5,554 bases of DNA from CAYXPG01 sp964564845 (GCA_964564845.1 CAZMCN010000128.1:1-5554); one strand, 5' to 3'; positions 1 through 5,216 are shown, counted from the first letter of the stretch. Program-made: numbers and translations. Notes: generated by a model from the letters alone, not told the origin.

Positions 1-89
1 TATTAGTTCATATTTGATAATATAACTGAATAAATAAAAACAATTTCAGAACTGTGCTCTTTCATTAACACCTTGATAAGAAAGTAATT

Positions 90-96
90 AGGTGAT
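90..96 (+). promoter_or_regulatory. Ribosome binding site of the alkyltransferase gene
   Basis: AGGTGAT lies 8 nt before the ATG at 105 and is a 7-base match to the 3' part of the canonical Shine-Dalgarno sequence. It supports the start at 105. A competing ATG at 97 directly follows the site but opens only a 7-codon frame ending at 120, so it is not the gene start. The rest of 1-104 is AT-rich; I saw no convincing promoter in it. Confidence 0.6.
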
Positions 97-104
97 ATGA
101 AAAA

Positions 105-662
105 ATGCCGGAACACGTAAAATATGCTGTTTTTGGGACAAAATGGGGCTATTTTGGTCTTGCAGGCACCCATAGCGGACTTTTGCGAACACACCTGCCT
201 GCCCCTGAACCTGAAAAAGTTAAATCACGACTGTTAAAGGGTTTGGGACCGGCTGAATACAAAAAGACGTATCTTATGAGTGTGCAGGAGATGATAACTG
301 CCTATTTTGCCGGTACTTATGTAAATTTCGACAGCGATATCGCCGTTACGCTGGATGGTTTGAGCGAATTTTCTCAGCGGATATTGACCGCGTGCAGGAA
401 TGTAAAGTACAGCAAAACAATAAGTTACGGTCAGCTAGCTAAAAAAACAGGACAACCAGCAGCAATCAGGGCTGTCGGGGCGGCGTTAGCCAAGAACCCC
501 CTGCCGTTGATAATTCCCTGTCACAGAGTGATTTACAGCGATGGGAGGACAGGAGGATTCAGCGCAGCAGGCCCGAAAAGAATGAAAGAAAAAATGCTCA
601 CTCACGAGGCTAACAAGGTCGCTGCCGGTGAGCCAGGGGCAGTTCTTATTCGAGGTGTATGA
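105..662 (+). CDS. ogt: Methylated-DNA--[protein]-cysteine S-methyltransferase (O6-alkylguanine-DNA alkyltransferase)
   Basis: This suicide repair protein transfers the alkyl group from O6-alkylguanine (and O4-alkylthymine) in DNA to its own cysteine and is consumed in a single turnover. The 185-aa product has the family's usual length. An N-terminal alpha/beta domain (about 1-80) precedes the DNA-binding and active-site domain (about 84-170). The signature PCHRVI is at 138-143 with acceptor Cys139. The helix-turn-helix region has SYGQLA (107-112) and the arginine finger in RAVG (Arg122). The Asn-Pro pair (131-132) and a late His-Glu (167-168) match the Asn and Glu that complete the active site in characterised homologues. 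All key residues are present, so the enzyme should be active. The start is fixed by AGGTGAT at 90-96. The last six codons overlap the convergent PH-domain gene. No Ada-type regulatory domain is fused to it. The symbol ogt is used for the stand-alone family. Confidence 0.95.
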   Translation: MPEHVKYAVFGTKWGYFGLAGTHSGLLRTHLPAPEPEKVKSRLLKGLGPAEYKKTYLMSVQEMITAYFAGTYVNFDSDIAVTLDGLSEFSQRILTACRNVKYSKTISYGQLAKKTGQPAAIRAVGAALAKNPLPLIIPCHRVIYSDGRTGGFSAAGPKRMKEKMLTHEANKVAAGEPGAVLIRGV

Positions 663-1353
663 CGCTGTTTTTTCTGTCGGCGTCGAGAGAGGCCTTTTTG
701 ATGACATCGTAAAGTCGGCGGGGGCTGCGGATTTTCTGAAAATCAAACTTGGGGTCGGTTTTGTCGGTGGTTATCAGCCCGACCGAGCCGATACCAAAAA
801 GACAATCAAAAAGCGAACGACGCATTTTAATGTCAACCACGCGGAACATATCAAGATTGTCAACCTTCCTGTCGAGAATGCCTCTGCTGAACTCAATCCG
901 CTCGGCGGTAACTTCATAACGCATCATTTTCAGCCGAACCGCTTTTAATAAAAGCAAAAGCACAACAAAAACCATAATCCCAAGTGCGGCAGCAAGGCGA
1001 TACCGGGCGAAGGTAATAACCTGGCTGTCGGATAATTCAAGCCCGAGAAGATTATCGAGAAAAATTTCGAGTGGAAAGACAAATAACAGATACGCAACGG
1101 CAAAGAAAAAAATGCCTCTCGCCACAGCACCGGCCATTCCCCACAAAGAGGGTCTGGATACGAAGAGGACATCGTCGGGCTTTGCGGGAGCTTCGGATTG
1201 CGAATCGGAATTGCCGACCGCTATGAGGGCCTTGGCCTTCTGGGTATTCAGGAACTCGCTGCAGAACCGGCACTTAATTGCCTGGGCCTGTATCGTCTCA
1301 GCACAAAAAGGACACTGCTTTGTTGACGGCGCTATTATCGGAGTTATTTCCAT
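646..1353 (-). CDS. Zinc-ribbon and PH-domain (bPH2/YdbS-like) membrane protein
   Basis: The 235-aa product has a clear three-part layout. A zinc ribbon occupies residues 14-31, with CPFC (14-17) and CRFC (28-31) supplying four cysteines; the spacing resembles the UPF0547-type ribbon. A polar linker (about 36-65) follows. Two hydrophobic segments (about 73-98 and 119-137) should form a transmembrane hairpin. The C-terminal part (about 145-218) matches the bacterial PH-like family PF03703 (YdbS/YdbT type): YEVTAERIEF, then SRGILDRKVDNL, then a FGIGSVGL stretch. Both ends should face the cytoplasm if the two helices form a simple hairpin; that topology is inferred. The function of these proteins is not established. 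No good Shine-Dalgarno sequence precedes the ATG, and the start was chosen because it lies just upstream of the ribbon. The gene converges on and overlaps ogt by 17 nt. It lies 200 bp downstream of the ClpP-fold gene on the same strand, so co-transcription is possible but not shown. Confidence 0.85.
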   Translation of the reverse strand: MEITPIIAPSTKQCPFCAETIQAQAIKCRFCSEFLNTQKAKALIAVGNSDSQSEAPAKPDDVLFVSRPSLWGMAGAVARGIFFFAVAYLLFVFPLEIFLDNLLGLELSDSQVITFARYRLAAALGIMVFVVLLLLLKAVRLKMMRYEVTAERIEFSRGILDRKVDNLDMFRVVDIKMRRSLFDCLFGIGSVGLITTDKTDPKFDFQKIRSPRRLYDVIKKASLDADRKNSVIHLE

Positions 1354-1481
1354 CGTAATATATATCGGAAAACGGACTGATTTCGGATAAGAATTTTAGC
1401 TGCTTTATCTTAACCGCAAACGGGCAGCTGCTAAGACCAATCATACTATTATTCCGTCAAGTACGATATTGTCAGTCAGAA

Positions 1482-1500
1482 CCTGCGGTAAAACCGCAGG
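1482..1500 (-). terminator. Hairpin between the two minus-strand genes, weak terminator candidate
   Basis: A perfect 8-bp stem (CCTGCGGT / ACCGCAGG) closes a 3-nt loop, 53 nt past the stop of the ClpP-fold gene. Read on the minus strand it is followed by TTCTGACTGAC, which is only a poor U-tract. It may end or attenuate transcription before the PH-domain gene. It is the only structure I see in the 200-bp spacer 1354-1553. Confidence 0.4.
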
Positions 1501-1553
1501 ATAAATACTCGGACCGGCGTTTTATGTGGGTGCATTTATAAGGCGAAAGAATA

Positions 1554-2900
1554 CTAATAACGGCGCCGCCGAAAAGCAACCGAGCGGAAGGAGGCATCTG
1601 CGTTTGCCAGGCCTTCCTGCAGAGAGCTTACGTGATGCACCAGGTCGGGATGACTGCCTGCCAGCTGAATGGCCGCTGCATAATTTCTCATCAGCGCATC
1701 CAGCAGGCCGGCGAGCTCGTTTAAGAGGGCATTGTAGTAGGCAATAGTGTTGTCGAGCTCGTCATAGTCTCTGAATGAATATGTGGGCCAATATCTCTCG
1801 TCGCCGCCGGTAACGCCATACCGGCCGCGATAAACGATTTGACCGCCGCTGCTGAGCCACCTTGCAACGGCATCTATTTCGTCAGCCAAAGCATCAGAGC
1901 GATTCTCAAGGAACTCAATGGCAGAAAGAATTTCATCAAGCCGTCCCTTGGAACGCTCATAGTCGCGTCTTGCCCCGAGAAGTCGGCGGTCCTGAATCTT
2001 GCGGGCATTAACGGCTTCAAGTTCGCCCAGAAGCTCCTTTTGGGAATCTGCAATTTTTTCAGCTACCGCCGTTTGCACAGCTTCCTCAGCGGTCAAGGTC
2101 AACAGTGTGCCTTTTTTGCTCCAGGTGCGAACCACTTTTTGCTTCGGCTTTTTATCACGAGAATCGATGATAATCCGCCTGTCATTATCGATAACCTCAA
2201 CAACTCCAACGCTTTTATCCGTCATCGCCTTTATGAGCAGAGCGGCGTTAACTCTTCTTTCAGCTATCGAAGAGACAAACTGCTGCCATTGATACTTAAG
2301 TTCGCCGGATGTCTTTTCGTCCCCGTCGGGAGGTGTTTCGGTACCTTCGTCAGACAAAGAGCCGGCGAACTGAGGCGATATCGCCCCGATTTGGGTGCCT
2401 TTTTTCATATAAATCCTGTCACAGGCAAGTGCGACCATAGCGGCTTCTGCAAAAGCGCCGCCGAATTCGCCGCCGCTAAGATATGCAACCGTCAGGCAAT
2501 TGTCGGTATCAGTAATTGCCGCCCCAATCCTTTGTGCCAAATCGATTCTGCCTCCGGGGGTGTCAATCTCGATTAAAATAAACAGCGGTCCCTGGCTGGC
2601 AGCTAAAGCCAACGTCCTTTCAAAAACCTCGGTTTCAGCTATAAGATTGAGCGAATTTTTTAAGGGAAAGACAAATATCTTTTTCTGCCGGCCAAGATAG
2701 TTGCCGGTGATTTCATATTCGCTAAGGTCAAGATACTTCGGCGAGCTGTTCTCGATACGAACCTGCGTTCTATCGCCTTTTCTCCTGGCAACAACGTAGC
2801 CGTTGAAGCTCCTTCCGGTTCTGCGGTTCACAAAGGTATCGGCCAGGCAGTTAGAGAAGAAAAAGACAATGATAAGAACAAGAACACGATATTTAGCCAT
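1554..2900 (-). CDS. Exported ClpP/NfeD-fold protein, probably catalytically inactive
   Basis: The 448-aa product begins with a hydrophobic signal sequence (about 5-20; likely cleavage after CLA at 20). A small beta-rich segment (about 23-70) follows, then a ClpP/crotonase-fold domain (about 74-285) like that of the NfeD N-terminal (1510-N) and SppA peptidases. EIDTPGG (111-117) is the conserved strand and oxyanion turn. The block ending in ACDRIY (159-164), KKGTQIGA (166-173) and TAEEAV (270-275) are typical of the family. Where active members have the nucleophile Ser (AASAG in NfeD), this protein reads GGAFAEAAM, placing Ala151 at that position. Lys202 could correspond to the general base, but I cannot align it firmly. 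Residues about 284-345 look like a coiled coil, and the tail ends in RRRRY. It lacks the C-terminal membrane helices and OB domain of full-length NfeD, so it is probably periplasmic or envelope-associated. AAGGGG at 2908-2913 supports the start. Confidence 0.85.
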   Translation of the reverse strand: MAKYRVLVLIIVFFFSNCLADTFVNRRTGRSFNGYVVARRKGDRTQVRIENSSPKYLDLSEYEITGNYLGRQKKIFVFPLKNSLNLIAETEVFERTLALAASQGPLFILIEIDTPGGRIDLAQRIGAAITDTDNCLTVAYLSGGEFGGAFAEAAMVALACDRIYMKKGTQIGAISPQFAGSLSDEGTETPPDGDEKTSGELKYQWQQFVSSIAERRVNAALLIKAMTDKSVGVVEVIDNDRRIIIDSRDKKPKQKVVRTWSKKGTLLTLTAEEAVQTAVAEKIADSQKELLGELEAVNARKIQDRRLLGARRDYERSKGRLDEILSAIEFLENRSDALADEIDAVARWLSSGGQIVYRGRYGVTGGDERYWPTYSFRDYDELDNTIAYYNALLNELAGLLDALMRNYAAAIQLAGSHPDLVHHVSSLQEGLANADASFRSVAFRRRRY

Positions 2901-2907
2901 TGTACTG

Positions 2908-2913
2908 CCCCTT
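2908..2913 (-). promoter_or_regulatory. Ribosome binding site of the ClpP-fold gene
   Basis: On the minus strand AAGGGG lies 7 nt before the ATG at 2900. It is a purine-rich Shine-Dalgarno-like sequence at a suitable distance and supports this start just before the signal peptide. Confidence 0.55.
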
Positions 2914-2936
2914 ATTTAACCATCAGCTTGTCGGCT

Positions 2937-2965
2937 ATTATACCAAATATCAACAGAAAAAGCAA
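2937..2965 (-). promoter_or_regulatory. Sigma-70-like promoter for the ClpP-fold gene
   Basis: A perfect -10 TATAAT (2942-2937) sits in the context TTTGGTATAATAG. A partial -35, TTGCTT (2965-2960), lies 17 nt upstream. Transcription would start near 2930, leaving a leader of about 30 nt. The same TGGTATAATA core occurs at the der promoter and at 5145-5153. Confidence 0.55.
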
Positions 2966-2982
2966 TAAGCCCCGCGTTTATT

Positions 2983-2997
2983 CATACAGCAGGTATG
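2983..2997. promoter_or_regulatory. Short inverted repeat between divergent promoters
   Basis: CATAC-agcag-GTATG forms two 5-nt arms around a 5-nt centre. It lies between the -35 boxes of the divergent promoters for the ClpP-fold gene and der, where an operator could act on either. Arms this short may be chance, and no regulator is encoded here. Confidence 0.2.
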
Positions 2998-3009
2998 TAG
3001 TATAGACGC

Positions 3010-3037
3010 TTCAAATGGCGGATTTATGTGGTATAAT
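3010..3037 (+). promoter_or_regulatory. Sigma-70-like promoter for der
   Basis: A perfect TATAAT (3032-3037) in the context TGTGGTATAATAAG is preceded at 16 nt by TTCAAA (3010-3015), a partial match to TTGACA. The start of transcription would be near 3044. An in-frame ATG at 3015 falls inside this promoter, which argues against it as the der start. Confidence 0.6.
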
Positions 3038-3043
3038 AAGTTC

Positions 3044-3055
3044 TTTCTTAAGAAA
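3044..3055. promoter_or_regulatory. Palindrome at the predicted der transcription start
   Basis: TTTCTTAAGAAA is a perfect 12-bp palindrome beginning 7 nt after the -10 box and running into an A-tract (3053-3060). It could be an operator, but its AT-rich make-up means chance is a fair explanation. Confidence 0.2.
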
Positions 3056-3086
3056 AAAAAGGTCGTGTCAGATTAAGTTGAAGTTT

Positions 3087-4412
3087 ATGGGAATTCCAAC
3101 AGTTGCCATAATTGGTCGGCCTAACGTGGGCAAAAGCAGTCTGTTAAACGCACTGGCAGGCGAGATGATAAGCATCGTTGAGCCAAGTGCCGGGGTTACA
3201 AGAGACCGCATCAGCACCATTATCGGCAGAGACGAGCGGTATTTTGAGCTTGTCGATACCGGCGGATACGGCATAGTCGATAGCGACCGGCTCAGCAGCC
3301 ATATCCAAGGGCAAATACGCAAAGCGATTGAAGAGGCAAACCTTGTGCTGTTTATGGTCGATATTCGCGACGGGGTCGTGCCGTTAGATGAACAAATAGC
3401 ACAGCTTCTGCGCAAAGAGAACCTTGAGGTTATCGGGGTTGCGAACAAGGCCGATTCCGCGAAGATGTTCGCAGCGGCGGCAGAATTCCACCGGCTGGGC
3501 TTCGGAGAGTTTTTGTGCGTCTCAGCGACGAACAATCTTAATAAAAATATTCTGCTCGATAAGATTTTTGAAAAGCTTTCAGCTTATGAATCAGCCGAGC
3601 CGGCCCGACCGGTGATGAAGATAGCGGTAGTGGGCAAGCGAAACTCCGGCAAGAGTACGTTGGTAAATTCGATGGTGGGAACAGAGCGGGTAATTGTCAG
3701 CGAGACGCCGGGGACGACCAGAGACGCTGTGGACGTTCGATTCGAAAAAAACGGTAAAACCATTACGGTAATCGATACGGCAGGGGTAAGAAAGAAAAGC
3801 AAAATGGCCGACAGTATCGAGTTCTACAGCTATGTTCGGGCACAGCGCTCGGTTCGCAGGGCAGACGTTGTGCTGCTGCTTATTGATGCTACCGTGGAGA
3901 TTTCACAGGTTGATAAGAAGCTGGCCAAGTTCATCGCCGGCGAATACAAAAGCTGCATAATAGTTATCAACAAATGGGACATTGCAAAAGAGAAAGCGCA
4001 CACCGAGGACTATGAAGAATATCTTACGAAAATGCTGCCGGTGTTAAAGTCGGCCCCGCTCGCCTTTACGACCGCGACCGAGGCGAAAAATGTCCAGAGC
4101 GTTCTGGATTTGGCAGCGGAGATCTTCAAGCAGGCTACGACACAACTGCCGACGGCAAAACTGAATAAGGCGCTTGAAATTATTAAGGCCGAAAAGACCG
4201 GCACAACTAAAAAAAAAGGGGGCAAATGGCCGAAAATTTACTACGCCACACAGATAGCAACCAATCCGATTACGATACTTATGTTCGTCAACCGCCCGGA
4301 ACTGTTCGAAGATAGATATATGCAATTTATTAAAGGAAGATTACAATCCATCCTGCCGATTGCCGAAGTGCCCGTCCGGCTGCTGACACGAGCACATAGA
4401 AAGAGCGGTTAG
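3087..4412 (+). CDS. der: Ribosome biogenesis GTPase Der (EngA)
   Basis: Der is the essential bacterial GTPase with two G domains in tandem that acts in late assembly of the 50S subunit. From the ATG at 3087 the product is 441 aa, normal for the family. G domain 1 has GRPNVGKS (10-17), TRD (38-40), DTGG (57-60) and NKAD (120-123). G domain 2 has GKRNSGKS (183-190), PGTTRD (208-213), DTAG (230-233) and NKWD (295-298). The KH-like C-terminal domain (about 350-436) carries PTAKLNKAL (355-363) and KIYYATQ (383-389). The frame is open back to an ATG at 3015, but that codon lies inside the promoter, and Der proteins normally begin a few residues before the first P-loop, as here with MGIPTVAIIG. No Shine-Dalgarno sequence precedes 3087. 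Slightly unusual: the second P-loop reads KRNSGKS instead of the common RPNVGKS, and its G5 region reads TTATEA rather than an SA-type motif. It is divergent from the ClpP-fold gene and appears monocistronic. Confidence 0.97.
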   Translation: MGIPTVAIIGRPNVGKSSLLNALAGEMISIVEPSAGVTRDRISTIIGRDERYFELVDTGGYGIVDSDRLSSHIQGQIRKAIEEANLVLFMVDIRDGVVPLDEQIAQLLRKENLEVIGVANKADSAKMFAAAAEFHRLGFGEFLCVSATNNLNKNILLDKIFEKLSAYESAEPARPVMKIAVVGKRNSGKSTLVNSMVGTERVIVSETPGTTRDAVDVRFEKNGKTITVIDTAGVRKKSKMADSIEFYSYVRAQRSVRRADVVLLLIDATVEISQVDKKLAKFIAGEYKSCIIVINKWDIAKEKAHTEDYEEYLTKMLPVLKSAPLAFTTATEAKNVQSVLDLAAEIFKQATTQLPTAKLNKALEIIKAEKTGTTKKKGGKWPKIYYATQIATNPITILMFVNRPELFEDRYMQFIKGRLQSILPIAEVPVRLLTRAHRKSG

Positions 4413-4459
4413 AAAAAATATCAGGCTAAATCTTGACTATTCCACCTAAAACAATTTTT

Positions 4460-4561
4460 TTACGTCAGCAACTTTTTTATTTCCTCTCCGATTTGATTTG
4501 CCTTTGTATCGTTTGTTTCCACCACGTATAACCGACAGACCATTGGTTGCAAACGACTCAT
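4460..4561 (-). pseudogene. Possible 3' remnant of a P-loop kinase-like gene
   Basis: A 33-codon minus-strand frame reads MSRLQPMVCRLYVVETND and continues to end in GEEIKKLLT, converging on der with its stop 48 nt past the der stop. The pattern of a short strand ending in VETND followed by an amphipathic helix at the C-terminus resembles the tail of small nucleotide-kinase-like P-loop proteins. That is a weak structural impression, not a recognised match. An in-frame stop lies seven codons upstream of the ATG and no P-loop is present, so it cannot be an intact kinase. It may be a decayed gene end, a small real gene, or chance. Nothing else in 4413-4584 looks coding. Confidence 0.25.
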
Positions 4562-4584
4562 ATGATGTAAAATGCTACTTTAAT

Positions 4585-4608
4585 AGCGCAAATAGGAGCG
4601 CAAATAGG
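4585..4608. repeat. Perfect 12-bp tandem duplication
   Basis: AGCGCAAATAGG occurs twice in direct succession (4585-4596 and 4597-4608), followed by AG, the first two bases of a third unit. It lies about 50 bp before the point where the RHS homology begins and may be a footprint of rearrangement or slippage. Confidence 0.8.
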
Positions 4609-4610
4609 AG

Positions 4611-4628
4611 ACTTAACCCATTTTAAGT
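4611..4628. repeat. Small inverted repeat before the RHS remnant
   Basis: ACTTAA-cccatt-TTAAGT gives perfect 6-nt arms around a 6-nt loop. It directly follows the 12-bp duplication. At 4635-4647 TGCTCTTTGAAAA resembles the boxA antitermination element (TGCTCTTTAACAA) at 11 of 13 positions. No rRNA operon follows, so the boxA reading is doubtful. Confidence 0.35.
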
Positions 4629-4655
4629 TGTCTTTGCTCTTTGAAAATGAAATAA

Positions 4656-4997
4656 AATGATGGCTATGGTGTACTTTTGCAGGATGAGACGGCAGCTTCG
4701 GCAAGTCCAGGCTACACCCCCGCTCAGGCTACGAATATACTCTACGCCGGCGAGCAGTTCGATACAGATGCACTGCAGTATTACCTCCGCGAGAGATATT
4801 ACAATCCACTAAATGGTAGATTCAATCGCATTGATCCGTTCTCCGGCAACACCCACGACCCACAATCGCTCCATAAGTACCTCTACGGGCACAATAATCC
4901 GGTTAACGGAATTGATCCAAGCGGAAGGAAAATTAAAGGTGTCCGTACTTTATTTACATATGAATTTTGCACTATGGTTTTTAACTTTTCGTTTTAA
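4656..4997 (+). pseudogene. 5'-truncated RHS repeat-associated core fragment
   Basis: The reading frame gives the conserved C-terminal core of RHS/YD-repeat proteins: DGYGVLLQDET, then ILYAGEQFDTDALQYYLRE, RYYNPLNGRFNRIDPF, DPQSLHKYLYGHNNPVNG and IDPSGR. Full RHS proteins are very large secreted or surface beta-cocoon proteins whose core is followed by a variable, often toxic, C-terminal tip. Here only about 85 core residues remain. The family-like sequence already runs upstream of the first possible start (TTG at 4677) and stops at an in-frame TAA at 4653-4655, so the 5' part is missing. After IDPSGRKIKG the frame enters AT-rich repeat sequence and ends at 4997 without a recognisable tip domain. 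There is no ribosome binding site. It is most simply a gene fragment left by recombination, and expression is unlikely. The wording of the core is what I associate with Planctomycetota RHS proteins. Confidence 0.8.
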
Positions 4998-5003
4998 CTT
5001 TTA
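4977..5003. repeat. AT-rich direct repeat that supplies the RHS remnant's stop codon
   Basis: GTTTTTAACTTTTC (4977-4990) is followed directly by GTTTTAACTTTTA (4991-5003), two near copies of one unit. The stop codon that closes the RHS frame (4995-4997) falls inside the second copy, so the end of that frame is repeat-derived. Confidence 0.55.
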
Positions 5004-5105
5004 ATTTTCTTCTCTGTGTCTTCGGTGCTCTCTGTGGCTATTATCTATCTTTTTTTGTGCCTTTTTGCGGCTAATTTTCTTCTCGTGTCTTGGCGCCTTA
5101 GTGGC
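5002..5105 (-). repeat. Array of three related units of about 34 bp
   Basis: Three units follow each other: 5002-5038 (37 bp), 5039-5071 (33 bp) and 5072-5105 (34 bp). On the plus strand each starts TAATTTTCTTCTC-like (TATTATCTATCTT in the middle one) and ends T(G/C)(T/C)GGC-like with GTGTCTT or GTGCCTT inside. Units 1 and 3 are closest. On the minus strand they read as GCCACAGAGAGCACCGAAG, GCCGCAAAAAGGCACAAA and GCCACTAAGGCGCCAAGAC. From memory, sequences of this style are common interspersed intergenic repeats in environmental bacterial genomes. Confidence 0.65.
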
Positions 5106-5124
5106 TGAATTTGTTAGATTTTCA

Positions 5125-5152
5125 TTGAAAAATGGCCATAATTTGGTATAAT
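5125..5152 (+). promoter_or_regulatory. Strong sigma-70-like promoter with no gene downstream
   Basis: TTGAAA (5125-5130) and a perfect TATAAT (5147-5152) are 16 nt apart, the best promoter match in the window. It has the same TGGTATAATA core as the promoters of der and the ClpP-fold gene. The predicted start near 5159 would give an RNA beginning with the hairpin region 5186-5216, but no coding sequence follows. The -10 box forms the centre of a palindrome. Confidence 0.45.
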
Positions 5153-5158
5153 ACCAAA
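5142..5158. repeat. 17-bp palindrome over the -10 box
   Basis: TTTGGTATAATACCAAA has two perfect 8-nt arms around a single central A. It covers the TATAAT of the promoter at 5125-5152, so it could be an operator or part of a mobile repeat end. Confidence 0.6.
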
Positions 5159-5185
5159 ATGCACGCGTGTAGTGCGTGTTAGGCC

Positions 5186-5216
5186 CCGCACCTATTTCTT
5201 CAAAAAATAGGTGCGG
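5186..5216. repeat. Perfect 12-bp hairpin
   Basis: CCGCACCTATTT (5186-5197) pairs with AAATAGGTGCGG (5205-5216) around a 7-nt loop CTTCAAA. No U-tract follows on either strand, so it is not a classic intrinsic terminator. It is more likely a REP-like or structured RNA element. It starts about 27 nt after the predicted transcription start of the preceding promoter. Confidence 0.7.

Noticed and set aside
55..62. TGCTCTTT upstream of ogt, also present at 4635-4642, as a shared boxA antitermination signal.
   Set aside because: An 8-base match in AT-rich sequence twice in 5.5 kb is weak, neither copy precedes an rRNA operon, and there is no boxB or other supporting element.
3..194. Minus-strand frame of 63 codons at the left edge.
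   Set aside because: It overlaps the start of ogt and its ribosome binding site and shows no domain. Low-complexity AT-rich sequence accounts for it.
1839..2576. Long open frame (245 codons) on the plus strand, opposite the ClpP-fold gene.
   Set aside because: It lies wholly within a well-supported minus-strand gene, has no recognisable domain and no ribosome binding site, and its composition is that of a complementary-strand shadow.
3015..3086. A 24-residue N-terminal extension of Der.
   Set aside because: The ATG at 3015 lies inside the predicted promoter, and Der proteins normally begin a few residues before the first P-loop. The extension has no family match.
4413..4480. Intrinsic terminator for der.
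   Set aside because: T-tracts are present (4454-4461 and 4473-4478) but I found no stable hairpin immediately before them.
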